DNA of 64,000 nucleotides from Gonium pectorale (taxonomy: Eukaryota; Chlorophyta; Chlorophyceae; Chlamydomonadales; Volvocaceae). Shown here piece by piece: positions 1 to 12,100 of this stretch. A program made the position numbers and the translations under genes. The notes beneath the pieces are model-generated. The model was not told the DNA's origin, ran no database searches, and saw nothing but the letters and a program-made list of their open reading frames with translations. The stretch spans positions 602,166 to 666,165 of the forward strand of contig LSYV01000034.1 of assembly GCA_001584585.1 (NCBI GenBank), given 5' to 3'. Position 1 is the first letter of the stretch. Each line of letters starts with the position of its first letter.

Positions 1-307
1 GTCGCACCGGCTCCATGGACCTGAGGGGGAGTGCGAGGGCGGTCGCGTTTGGGGAATGCAAAGTTGCAGATCGTTTCAATCGGACCCCGGTAGCCGACCC
101 AACCACCTCCGCTGACCCCGCCGCTGACATGGCGCCGCCAAAACCTTTTCTTCCGCGCCTTCGTGGCGCACGCGCTGCGCCCTTGGAGCACCGCCCAACC
201 CTACCAGCCTCTCACGCCCACACCCCACAGGGCCCCCACTAACCCAACCCTAGAACGGACACCGGCCCAACCGCCGCAAACCAAATCGCCCCAAGCACCC
301 CGCGTAC

Positions 308-2436
308 CTCGCCACCTCGTTCCGCACGCCCGCCTGCAGGCTGGCCTCCGCGTCCGCCAGTGCCGAGTTGAGGCTCATGGACAGGCGGCGGAGGCCCTCG
401 CTCTGCGCCACCTCCAGGCCCGACAGAGAGCCCTCCACGGCCTGGCGGGCGCGGGCGGGGGGCGGGGTGGGGCCGGGGCGGGGCGGGGCGGGGCGGGGCG
501 GGGCGATGGAGGCGGGAGACTACAGCTGGAGGCCGGTGGGCTCTCGTCAAACACGTGCACCTGACCCACCCTCCCCCGACGCCCCCCCCCCCTGACACCC
601 CCCCCTCACCGCCAGCCGTGCGTCCAGCCTCGCCAGCGCCGTCGTCTCGTTGTTGGCCAGCGACTCGGCCGCCCGCCGCAGCTCCGCGCGCATCACCCCC
701 AGCAGCCCGTCCAGCACGGCGCGCTGCTCGGCGGCCAGGCGCTCGGGCAGCAGGCCCAGGCCCGCGGACGCCTCACGCGCGCTGCGGCCTGGCGCGCGCC
801 GGGTTTACGGGGGGAGAGGGCGGGCGGGCGGGAGCGGAGTGGAACGGAGAGTTAGGGGTATCCTCGCGACGCCGGCGCCGGGGGTGGGGGTTGGGGTGGT
901 TAGGGGGGGCATTCGGGCACTAGAGGAGCCCGGGAGGGCGGTTACTCAGCCCGTAGGTAAGCTGAGCGACGGCCACGAGGATGGGGGCGTGTCGAGGAAG
1001 CGGGGCCTGTTGCCTCTCCCGCCGACGCCCGTGCCCCCTCTGCCCACCTCCCGTACGCTCAAAGCCCCAGTTCTAGCCGCCCAAGGCCCCAACCTGTGTA
1101 CCATACACTCAGTCCTCGCTGGCGCGCCGCAGCGCCGCCGGTTCCTAAGGCACCCATAAGAGGTGACGCGTCGATTGAGCCGTGGGCGTCAGCCAGACTC
1201 CAGTCCGGTGTGCAGTCCCTGGTGGGGCGGGGCTCTCCCGGGCTCCCGCACCCTTTGCGCACCTGCACCCGCGGGGCCGGAGCCCCGCCTCAACCTCCCT
1301 TTCCCAGCGCTCCCCGCACCAGCACGTTCCATGTGGTGAAAGCCACACCGCTTGGTGCTTCGTTTCCGCACACCCGTCCCCACCCTCGTCGGTGATTCCC
1401 CCGCCCCGCCCCGCCCCGCCCCCTCCCCCCCGGCACCCGCACCCGCGCTGAGGATGGAGCCCTCAAGGGAGCTGAGCCGCGCCTCGATGGTGCCCAGCCG
1501 GGCCGCCGTGGTGTTCTGGCCGCGCAGCTCCCGCCGGACCTCCTCGATGGCACCGCGGGCGTCCGCCAGCAGGGAGGAGCTGTCGCGGGCGAGGGACACG
1601 CGGAGCGTGTCGTACGCGCGGCGGTTGTCCTGTACGGCGGCGGTTGAGCGGGCGGCACGGGGAGGCAATCGGAGGGAGGCGGGCGCGGCGACGGAGGGGA
1701 CAGGAGCCCGAACGCGTGTGATGGACTAGAGGTCGTGGCGGCGCCTGCTGCGCCCCCCACCCCCGGCGTGGCGCGCGAGGGGTGGGAGATACTGTGGCGT
1801 CAGGCGCAGGGTGAACGGAGACGGCACGTGGGGCTCGGGGAGTGGCGGGCCGCCCCACATTTTCCCGCTGTTCGCAATGCCCTTCTCCAGTCCTCGTAGG
1901 TGACAGTGGTCCTCGAAGGTGACAGTTGAATCGTCGTCGCGGTAATGACGCGAGGGAAGGAAGCGGGAAGCCGGCTGAGGCGTGACGGTGGGAGGGGGGC
2001 ACTGGGGGCTGGGGGGTGGGGTTGGATGGCGCCGCTGGCGGGGTCTTACCTCGGCAATCAAGCCCTCCCGCTGCAGCGCCGACAGCAGCGACACCACCGG
2101 AAGCACCAAAGGGAGGAACAGCACATAGGTGCCCGAGATGAGGTTGAGGATGGCCGCCAGCGCCCCGCCGACCGAACCCAGGATGGCGACAATGTCGACA
2201 AAGGTCCAGAAGCCCTTTTTGAACTTTATGTTGGGGTCCGTCGACGGAGGTGGCGGTGGTGCTGGCGGGCTCGCCGCGACCCGGCGCGACACATCGCGAA
2301 ACGGCTGCGGCTGCGGCGAGGGATGACCGGGCTTCCGGCGTAGCGCAAGGCGTTGATTCGGTTGCAGGACGCTGGGGACCGGGCTAGGTCTTTGCAGTCG
2401 ACCAGCCGGCCCCAATAACCGGGACTTTTGAAGCAT
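308..2436 (-). CDS. Putative plastid-targeted membrane and coiled-coil protein (3' end not resolved)
   Basis: I do not recognise this protein. Exons on the minus strand fit 2436-2050, 1629-1443, 788-610 and 441-308 with matching phases. The last ends in a good donor, so at least one more exon lies in 1-300 or beyond the edge. The N-terminus is basic and Ser/Pro/Arg-rich without acidic residues for about 60 residues, like a chloroplast transit peptide, and is followed by a Pro run. One or two hydrophobic segments follow (starting FVDIVAILGSVGGALAAI, then a second run around VLFLPLVLPVVSLL). The later exons encode amphipathic helix rich in Leu, Ala, Glu and Arg (for example RAELRRAAESLANNETTA). 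A membrane-anchored plastid protein with a coiled-coil tail is inferred. The start codon at 2436 lies only about 15 nt beyond a TGTAA motif that could end the upstream gene. Confidence 0.55.
458..506. repeat. G-rich intronic pentamer repeat
   Basis: A run of GGGGC units, with the complement on the transcribed strand, sits between two exons of the plastid-type membrane protein gene. It is the first of several G-run introns in the window. Confidence 0.8.
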
Positions 2437-2450
2437 TTCCTTAGCTACGT

Positions 2451-2455
2451 TTACA
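2451..2455 (-). terminator. Candidate TGTAA poly(A) signal of the 542-aa coiled-coil gene
   Basis: TTACA on the plus strand reads TGTAA on the minus strand, the usual poly(A) signal of chlamydomonadalean algae. It is about 300 nt past the stop codon at 2756 and about 15 nt before the next gene's ATG at 2436. I saw no other TGTAA between them. Confidence 0.5.
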
Positions 2456-2755
2456 TGCTACTTTGCGCTGCTAGTAAAAGCAGCAGCCGAAACAAAACGA
2501 GGTCAACCCGAATCGGACAAATGTAGAAACGCTGCAAAAAGCGGTTGGAACCCGGCAACGCATGAGCGCATTCCCGCACCCTGCAGCGGCCCCACAAGCC
2601 CTTATGCATAAGCATAATCGCGCTGATAAATAAAAGGCATTTGCATGCGAGCCATCTGCGAAGTCCTACCTGCCCGTATCCCTGCCGCCATCCCGAACCC
2701 CCACCTTCACTGCCGCCCTGCTCCCATCGCGGCACTGCTGTCCAGCCCTCCTTAC

Positions 2756-5700
2756 TCATGATCGCGGTGCGGCGCCCAAACCCGCGATGTCCGACCCCGC
2801 GTGGCTTGCAGGCCCCCCGTTCGCGGCCGCCCCTGGTGCCGCGCCGTGGCTGGCCCCACCCGCCACGTACCGAACCATGCCCAAAAGACCGCTACCCAGG
2901 CCCCTCCGACTCTGCGCTTTCGCGGCCTCGCCACTGGGGTGGCGATGGGGTCCCCCCGGGCTGCCGTGCGGTGGCGCCGGCGGCGGCGGCGGTGACGCAA
3001 GCACGTCCGCCGTGGCCGGCTTTGGCGGCGCCTCGTCCCGAAGGAACGCCGCGAAGGCGTCCGTGAGCGACAGCGGCTCCCCTCCACCACCGGCACCACC
3101 ACCGCCGCCGGCACCACCGCCGCCGCCACGTCCCGACGTCGACACCACCACTGCCGAGCCGCCGCCGCCGCCGCCAGCACCGCCAGGGGCACCACCGCGT
3201 GAGGGAATGCCTGGCGGCGCTGGCGGCGGGGCCGTCCCCGCCGCCGCTAACTGGCCGTTTGGCAGCGCCGCCGCCGCCGCCGCGGCCCCTCCCCAAAACG
3301 ACAAACCTGACCCCGACGCAGATCGCGCGTGCCCGGTGCCGTTGCGGTACTCAGACGGCGCCGCTGCCGCCGCCGCTGCTGCACTGCCGCCGCCACCGCC
3401 GCCCTGCCAAGAGTCCCGCCGCGCAGGCCCCGCCGCCGACGAGGCATCCGCGGCCGCATCCGCAGGCGGCGGCGGTGCCGCGCCCGAGCCTGACGCCGAG
3501 GCCGCTCTGAGCCTGTGCTCCTGGGTGGCCGTGGCGGTGTTTAGCGAGTCCATGAGCTCGCTGTTCAGCTCCACTAGCTTCTCAATCACCTGCGGCAAGA
3601 GCGACGGGCGGGGGCATTGGGTTCCATAGGAACACCAGCCGCATTCGCCCGCCGACGGGTGGGAAGCATGCTAGGGTTCAATCCCCTGAACCCTCATCCC
3701 AGGGAGAAAACCCAGCCCTTGTGAGCCACATCATCCTGAGCCACATCGTCGGAAACATGTGGGGTTCCGGTACCAGGGAGCCGCCTGTGAATTCCTGGAG
3801 GCGGCCTCAGCTGCCAGTCCGCCGCGAGGTGAAGAGCGGTGGGGTCCGACTGATTTCCCCTCCCCCCTTTCCTCATCCCGTTCGGCCCCCTCCTCACCTT
3901 GGCGTTGTTTTCGAGGTTGATGCCCAAGGTGCGGCAGTGGCCCTGCGGTGGGACACACGCACACGCACACGCTAGGTTGTTTTGTCGCATATAGCACGCC
4001 CGCCCCCCCCAACCGCCCGCCGCTCCCCCTCCCGCCCCCTTTTCCGCCCGCCGACCAGGCTACAAGGCTGCCGGCCCATTAGGAAGGGCTGCACGGCGCC
4101 GCCCGCCGCCCGCGCACTCCAGCGCCCCCGCTGGGGCTGAGGGTGCAGCCCAGCACCGACAGCAGCAACCGCGGCGACAGCCACGATAGCGGCGGCCGCC
4201 TGGCCAGGGGCAGGGGGGCCTGGGTAGCCATCGCGGTGCGGTGCTGCAGGCCCCCCGGCGGCCAGTAACGCAGCCTGCCCGGCCCCCCCCCGCGCCCCCA
4301 TCCCGCACAGGGGGCCGTCCAATCGTAGCCGGTGGGGCCCGCCACGACCCGCTAGGGGCTCACCGGATGGCGCCCGGGACTCCGTGCCCGCACCCGCCCA
4401 ACCAGTCGCCGGCAGCGGCCGCCACCCGACTCATGCCTGTCGCGGCGCCGGGGGCGGTGGCGCAGCTAGGCCTAGCGTGTCGGCGCCGGCTCGGCGCTTC
4501 ACCGCCTCGCCCCCGCCCCAGTCCCACGCGGCCCCTCCTGTTTTCCCGACCAGCAACCAGCGAGCGAGCGTCCCGCCCCTTGCGCCGCCCCCATCTGCCC
4601 CCCGGCAGCCCTCCCCCTCTCCACGCGCGCCGCACCTGCAGCCGGGCCAGCTCGGCGACCGCCGCCGCCCCCTGGCTGCTGTTCGCCTCTGTGCGCTGCA
4701 TCAGCTGCTGGATGACCTGCGGTCGCGGGGTGGGGCAGGGGGCAGGGGGAGGAGGAGGCGCGGCAAGGAAGAGACGACAGACGTTGGGTTGCTGCTCCGG
4801 GCGGACTCCGCCCTGCGGGGCTGCTCGGGTGCACTTTGGCAGTCTCCCGATGAGGGCGGGGCAACGGGACGGGCGCTGTGCGGCCGCAGCCGGTGTGAAG
4901 TGTAGTCTTGTGGTGGCCTGCGACAGCCTCTGTAACGGCTTTTCATCTGAATGTGTTTGCACATCGTTGCAGGGGGTTCGTTTTCCCACGTGCGAGGCGG
5001 ACGCACCCGTGGCGTGGCGTGCCGGCTCGCAGGGCGCGCACGGTCGGGCGGGGCCCGTTTACCCGTGCCCCCACGCCTCCCGTCCTCGCAGCTTGTCCCT
5101 CACCCACCCACCCATCCACCCCCTCACCCACCCGCCCGCCCCTATCCTCCCGTTCCGAGAGTCTCACAGTGTCCGCAGCTCAACTGCGATGTACGCTCCC
5201 AAGTCGCTCGATCGCGCTGAAATCGCAGTCTCACAGTCACAGGCCGCCTATCACTATGTCGAAGCCGCCAAAAGACGGTCGGTCGGTCGGTCGCTCCTGA
5301 TTGCCGATTCGGCATCACGCGTCACAACCCGTGTCCCTATCTTAACTGCCGCCCGCCCACCCGCCCGCCCACCTCTGCGCGGCTCTCGGCCGCCCGCTGC
5401 GCGGCCGCCAGCTCGGCCCGGAGGCCGTCCACCTGTTGCCGCAGCGAGTCGCGCTCCGCCCCCACCAGCTGGGCGGGGAGGGGAGGGGAGGGGCGGGGAG
5501 GGGCGGGGAGGGGTGAGGAGGGCCAGAATAGGAAAAGGGCGTTATCGCTAGAGAGGCCTCACGCGCACGCCGCCCATAACCCCCGAAAAGTCCCTCCGGC
5601 CCAACGTCACATCGTCCCGGTCGGCCCCTGCCCGGCCCGCGAGCCCACAAGAGGATGACAAGAGGACCTAAGGGGGGGCACTGGCGTCACGGCAGTCTCC

Positions 5701-8057
5701 CAGAGTCGATGGCGCTCGTATTCCGTCCCAGAGGCTTGGGTCTGAGGGTCGAGGGTAAGGGTCTCAACGTCGCAGATTGCGAGGCCGTCCTCCCGGTCGG
5801 GAGGCCCGTCGCATGCGTGGACCACCATAGCCGGGGTTGCGTAACCGATTTATAGGCCCAGACCGGCCGATCCCTTAGTGCTGACTGGGTGCCCAAGCCC
5901 TCAGACCACCCAGGTGGGGATGGGTGGGACGGTAAGAGGTGGGGAGGGGTGTATGAGCGGTGTGAGGAGGAGGCGGAACGTCAGAGGGGTAGGGGTGGGG
6001 CGGTAGGGGTGTCTCAGCGGTAAACATTGAAGCCTCTCCAGGGGCCGCCAACTGCTCTTTCCCCCTTCACGCACGGATACATAAACACACTTGCGCTGCA
6101 TGTCTCACACTGTCACGCACAGATCTTCTAGATCATACATTAACACACACATGCGCTCCGCCGCCCCACACACCATGGCGGCCGCCGCCCGCGACCCCTC
6201 CCCCGCGCCCCGCACCTGCAGCTGCTGTCCCGCCGCCGCCAGCTGCTCGCGCCCCTTGTCCAGCTCCGCCCCCAGCACCGCCACCTTGGAGCGCAGCTCC
6301 AACAGCTCATCGGCTAGGCCGGGGGGGACCGCGGTGCGCTGGGCAAGGGCATGGGCATGGGGTTGGGAGGCACAGACAGAGCTCTTTAGGGAGGTAAGCG
6401 TGGGAACGGCGGCGTGCACTGAGGGGCTTGGGGAGGAGGGTATGGATATCAACGGGCTGGGCGTCAGCGGCATGCGGACGTCGAAAGGAGGGGTGAGGAG
6501 GGGGGGTGCGCGGGGGTGCCTGTCCGGCACGCCCGGGCGCGGAAGGTGCAGCTTCCCAGGCCCCGCCAGCCAGCCCAGTTCCCCGGTCAGTCCCCAGCCC
6601 AGTCCCCCGCCCCAACCCCCGGGCTGCACCAGCCTCGGGCGAGGGACCCCGTGTACCCCGTTTGGCCACCCCAGCCGACAGACCCCCCGCTGCACCTCAT
6701 GCCCAACACGCCCCACCTGCGCGGCCTCCTCCGCCTCCTGCCTCGCCCTTCGCAGCTGCTCCTGCAGCTCCGTCACCTGCCGGGTGGCCGCCTGCAGAGA
6801 CAGGTCCTGCTCCAACTGGGGGAGCCGGGGACACAGGGAGGGCTTGGGAAGGGGGAGGGAGGGGCGCAGAGAGGCAACCAGGCGGGATCGCTACCGACAG
6901 TAACGGCCACCGCAATGCGCGACTTGCTGCATCGTCGCCGCCGGCAGCGACCCTGATGTCCGGCCCACCCCTCAACCATATCGTGCCCGGCGAGTTGCGA
7001 GTCCGAGGACACAGCTTTCCGGCTCGGGGAGAGAAAAAGGCCATTCTCGCCTTCTCGCGCAGGGCCCTGTCGCACGCCTCCGCGCCCGCAAAGAGCAGCA
7101 GCAGCAGGTTGAGCCAGTACTGCGACTGGTCGGGCGAGTAAATCCGCTCCTGGGCCAGGGCAGCCACCCTGGCGGGGTGGGGAGTGGGAAGTGGAGGGGC
7201 ACGAGGGGCATAGAAGTCGCATTAACGGAGGGGATGGTGGCTAGCGCAGGACGCCAGCGCCAACGCAGTTTGTGTAAGCCATGAATGCGTCATTGGCCCA
7301 TCGCCGGGGAGGGTGGGGTGGGAGGGGGCAGGGGCTGTCGGGGGGCAGCATGCGGTGGGCGTGGATCGGAGGCGGGGGCAGAGCCGATAGGGCAGCGAGC
7401 GCCCCTCAGGGGGTTGGGCGGGGGATTCACTCTTGGGCCCAGCATGATGTGGAGCCATCGCCAAGCGAGGGAGGGTCGGCGGGGGCTGCATTTGGATGGA
7501 ATTAAGGGGTCCACAGCAGTCCAACGGCGGGTGCGGGTCGGGTCGGGTCTCAGCGACCGAGCGGTCCGGAGCGGCTTTGTGCCCGGTGCATGCGGACTGG
7601 GGCACGGTCCGAAGCAGCGATGCGAGGGTACGGCGGGCCACGCCCACGCCTGCGCGAGACGAGGGCGCCATGCCAGGCGGGGAGCCGGGCGGGAGGGCAG
7701 CCAAGAGGGAGTTCCAACCATGCTCCAGGCATATATGCCCGCTGCCGAGGGCATGGGACCCGCGGGTGGAGGTGCGGGGAGCGGGAGGGGTGTTGCACAC
7801 GTGCGCGGGCTGCGCCTGACTCACTCTTCTTGGAGCCATTGCCCCCGCTGCTCCCACATCGCCCGTGTGTCGTCGGCGGGGAGCGCGGCCGTGGCCTCGC
7901 TGAACCGCTTGACGATGCGGACGAGCTCGAACATCCGCGGGTACGATGCGCGCGTGGTTGCGGGGTCCAGCGGCAGAGCGCGCAGCTCGGTCACGAGATT
8001 CTGAGCATTCTGCAGCAGGCTGCGCTGCCTGCCACTGTCCACTGCGCTGTGCGCCAT
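2756..8057 (-). CDS. Coiled-coil protein of 542 aa, function unknown
   Basis: Eight exons join in phase: 8057-7825, 7168-7051, 6815-6717, 6338-6216, 5468-5373, 4716-4636, 3942-3898 and 3589-2756. The ATG at 8057 is the only good in-frame start. Residues 1-117 form a helical head containing YSPDQSQYWLNLLLLLFAG. Residues about 112-280 are a long heptad-like coiled coil (for example RQVTELQEQLRRARQEAEEA, then a block beginning DSLRQQVDGLRAELAAAQRA). The last exon starts with another short helix (VIEKLVELNSELMDSL) and continues into about 250 residues of Gly/Ala/Pro-rich, probably disordered tail. The second intron appears to use a GC donor (AAG|GCGAGA), the only choice that keeps both phase and heptad register. 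I cannot name a family; a structural or scaffold role is inferred only from the coiled coil. Confidence 0.7.
5472..5518. repeat. GGGGA/GGGGC intronic repeat
   Basis: Alternating GGGGA and GGGGC units occur just upstream (in gene sense) of the coiled-coil exon that begins at 5468. The transcribed strand is C-rich here, so this may double as a long polypyrimidine tract before the acceptor. Confidence 0.75.
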
Positions 8058-9138
8058 CGCCTTGAGCGGCAGGTGGACTATGTGTCCCGAAGACGATGCA
8101 CTAGAGGCATAAGTTGTATGGGGCCTTTGCCGTGACAATCGCGATACTTATCATTCTCAATGCAGAGGCAGGCCTGTAGCGGAAAGAGTGAAACGAAAAG
8201 TTCAAACTAAAGGCGTTGCGGGTACCCGTGCTATTCTACAAGAAACTCTAGCATATCACGCCCTCGTGCGACGTTGCCTCTGCATAATCGATCCCGGCAG
8301 GACCTGCGTGCCGTGCAGTGTGTTTTGCCCCGAGCGCCATGCGTACAGTTGACTCGAGCTGGCAGATGCTTCTGTACTGGCAGGGACCTGGCAGGGATCG
8401 CAGCCTGGCAGGTGCAGTCGCCGCAGCCGGGTAATCGGCAGGAGCGGGCCACAGCGCGGGCCAGGGCCGAGCTTGCGCATGCGGGAGCCAGGGGCGGCTG
8501 CTAGAACGCTGCCTACCAGCTCTTTGGCAGCGCACCTAACCTGCCACCTGGAGATCAGGTTGGCAACTCCGGGAACTCTGTGGAGCTCCTACAGCGTAGC
8601 ATTTCCAACAAGTAGGGCAACACGCAGAACGCAGGGGCAACAAAGGTTATGTGATGGGGTTTCAATTTCAGGTTGGTTGCTGTGAGTTGCGATGGGGACA
8701 CGTGGGAGGAGGTCCTGGGGGTTACAGTGTTGCTTCTGGTGGCAGGGCGGGGTTTCGAAGTCCGACACGTGAAGCTCCTTCACTGCATTCCTTTAACGCT
8801 AAGCTCTGTTGTATTAAGCGAGGGATTGCAGGGATACTGGGCAAGGCAAACCGCCGTAACGGGGTTTCGTACTGTCGAGTTCGTCATTAAAGCTAGGCTC
8901 GACACACAAAAGGATACCACTGCTCTGATTACATTTGCGTTTACCATAGTATCCCAAAGCCCGAAACGTCCGTTGCCAACTTTGCGCGGACGGGGCGCTA
9001 CAGTTACAGGGACATACGAAGCCCCGTATACATACCCCGGACGCATGTCAGTTTCGTCTTGCTAAGCCTCATAGTAGGCATTTTCAGCACTGAGCTTTGG
9101 GACGACTGTAACCTGGGTTGGCGGCAGCCGACGAAACG
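8058..9138. promoter_or_regulatory. Divergent intergenic region between coiled-coil gene and proline dehydrogenase
   Basis: About 1.1 kb without convincing coding sequence separates two start codons pointing outward. It must hold both 5' untranslated regions and both promoters. I see no clear TATA box that decides a start. Base composition is less GC-rich than the flanking exons. Confidence 0.5.
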
Positions 9139-12100
9139 ATGCTCACAATGACCTCCCGCCTGGGCGGCAGTACTTGTACGCGTTACAGAGCCTTTGGAAG
9201 AGTGCTCCGGTCGGCTATGCCGGTGCAGCCGGTCCGAAGCCGCTGCCTGGCCGCTGTTCCGGCAGCCTGCGCTAACCGCTCGAGGGCCGTCGCGTCCTCC
9301 TCCAGAAGGGCCCCGGCTATCCAACTTGTCTCATCATTGGCTGATCAGCTCAAGGTGCCAGGGGGCTGGCAACCGCTACCAAGGTGTAGCCTCAGCAACT
9401 TGCCGCGGGTTGTTGCCCCGCTGTCGGCTGCTGCGAGGTATCACACACTGTCATCATCTCTCACGGTACGTAGCGGCAATTGTATCCTTTGACCTCTGGT
9501 GCGCATTCCTTCGAGCCTTTGTAAAACCAAACCAATTGCCTGAACGAGCTCCGTTATCCCCCGCCCCGCTGCTGCTCCCTGACCCACGCCCAAGTCGGGC
9601 CCACGTGACCAAAACTCCCTACCTTGCAAACCTCACTCTTCTCCCGCCCCCTATCGCCCACCCCACCAAAACAAAACTCGCACAGGACCCGAAGACGAGC
9701 TGCGAGCACCTGCGCACGGACGAGCTCCTGCGCGCGCTGCTGGTCCTGAGCCTCTGCACCTTCCAACGCATCGTCCAGCACATCGCGCGCCTCCTGCTGG
9801 AGCACTACCACTACAACCAGCAACACCAGCAGCAAAAGCAGCAGCAGCAACACCAGCTCCCCGCCGACGGCGTCCGCGGCACCGGGCCCGCCGCCGCCGC
9901 CGCCCCGCTGCTGGCCTGGTTGCGCGATGCGCTCTACCGGCACTTTTGCGCCGGCGCCGCGGCCCGGGACGTGTGGACCGTGATGAACCGCCTGCGCGCC
10001 AACAACGTCGGCGCCGTGCTGGAGTGGGCAGAGGAGCCCGCCCTTGCCGGCTTCTACGAGGAGCGGGAGGAGACCGGCGCCTCCACGCCCGCCGACGCGG
10101 CCCATCAACCGACTGACTCACCTCCCGCTGTGCAGCCCCCAGTCGCCGCGCGCTCCCTCCGCAGCGCCACCACTCCCGCCTCCCCGCCCTCCCCATGGAG
10201 CGTCTCCGCGCGCCCCACCGCCGCCGCCGCCGCCGCCGAGGCCCCCTACGAATCGCTGCGCACCATGCCCCTGTGCGAGTACCGCGGCGAGGAGCTGTGC
10301 CAGCGGCGCGCCAAGGCGGCTGACATCGCCATCGACGCCGCCGCCATGACCGCGGGGGCGCTGCCCTCGCCCGTCTTCTGCGCGCTCAAGCTGCCCGCGT
10401 TGGGCGACGCCCGGCTGCTGGAGAAGCTGTCCGCCGCGCTGGGCCGCGTGACGGGGCTGTTCCGGCAGCACGATCCCGAGGGCTCCGGCTTCGTGAGCCA
10501 GGCTGACTTCGACGCCTGCTACGAGCGGCTGGCGCCGCAGACGGGTGAGGGCGGGGGGGGCGGGCGGGCCGCGGCGGTGGGGGCAGGGCGCAGGGTCCAG
10601 GGGTTTCGGGGCGGGCCGCGGATTGGGACGTCGGGGGTTGGAGGGGGACGCGGGGTGGGGGCGCGGGGGATGGATGTGGATGTGGAGGGGAGGCTTGGGG
10701 ACACGGGCTTGGCGGGGGCGCGCTGGCATCGGGCAGCTCGTTTCACGGCGCTCCGGCTGTGGTGGCCAGGCGGGGCGAGGCGGGGTGAGACGGGGCGAGA
10801 CGGGGTGAGACGGGGCCAGGTGGGGTGAGACGGGGCGAGCCGGCTCCCACCGCTGCTGCGGCGCGCAGTCCGAGGGGCCACCAGGGGCGGGGGTCCTGGT
10901 ATGGGAAGGAGTGCTCCTGTTGCTGGACCTGCGTGTAGCCTGGGCCTCGCCTGACCCGCAACCCCAACGGCCAACTTCTCACGCCTAACTTCCACTCATG
11001 CCCGCAACCGGAAGCAACCCCATGTATCTGCAAATAACCCCAAGCACGTCTCACCGCCGCCCCGGGGCCTGTGTGCGCCTGCAGGCCCGGCGGCGCCGCT
11101 GGTGGCTCTCGAGCTGTCACGCCTTTTCATCGAGGACAGCTCGGGCCGCGTGGACTACGTGAGCTGGGTGCAGCGCCTGCAGCTGCCGAGCCTGCTGGCG
11201 GCCGCCGAGCAGCTCCAGCGACTGACCGGTACGGTGTATGGCGTACGGCGCAGGGGAAGGGCAGGGAGGAGGCGCGGGCAGGTGCGTCGGGAGTGTGCGC
11301 GGGCTGTGGCCTCCTTGAGGTTGCAGCGGGTGGTGCGAGTGGGCCGACGGGGTTGGGAGAGAGGGGATCGGCGTAGGGCCCGTTTGGGGAGCACCCGCGG
11401 CGGGATAGCGCGACATGCGTTTGTGGCCTGGCCCCGCGACTGTCGCAGCAGATCACGAGATCACACAGCCCAGGCCGGGAGGGCATCGCCGCGCCCCGGC
11501 ATCCCCCGAGCGCGGCCGACCCTGCGCAAGGTGGCTGACGCTGCCCCGCGCCCCTGTCCCTCGGTGACCTCTCTGCCCGGTTGCCTGTGCCCTGGGCGGC
11601 CCAGCAGCCACAGGTGTATCGCGCGGCGACGAGGGCGAGTCCTCCTGGCCCATGAGCGAGCAGGAGCACGCCCGGCTGCGGGAGCTACTGGCGCGCCTCA
11701 ACTCGCTGGCCGACCGCGCGGTGTCCAAGGTACGGCGTGCACGGCATGCACATCCAGCCCGCCGACGCTGTTTTGCGCTTTCCCGTCGTAAACCTGCTAG
11801 TGTGCCTGCGGCGGCCGCATGCGAGGGGTTCGTGTGGCTGTTGGGGGTGCCGTGCGGCGCAAGGTAACGTGGAGCTAGGACGCTTATTCCCAACCGCCCT
11901 ATCCTAACTCCCAACTGTCTTTCCTAACTTCCAACTCCCAACTGCCCGGCCTTCACCAGGGCGTCAAGCTGCTGATCGACGCGGAGCACGGCTCCCTGCG
12001 TCCCGCCGTGGAGCACATCACGCACGGTCTCATGCGCCGCTACAACCGCGCCCGCGCCGGCCACCCCGGCGGCCCCGCCGCCGGCCACAACAACGGCGGC

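Noticed and set aside
2787..3629. Long plus-strand frame rich in Pro/Ala opposite the coiled-coil gene's last exon
   Set aside because: It is the complement of a Gly/Ala-rich coding exon; GC-rich repeats leave all frames open. Splice phase and helix pattern support the minus strand.
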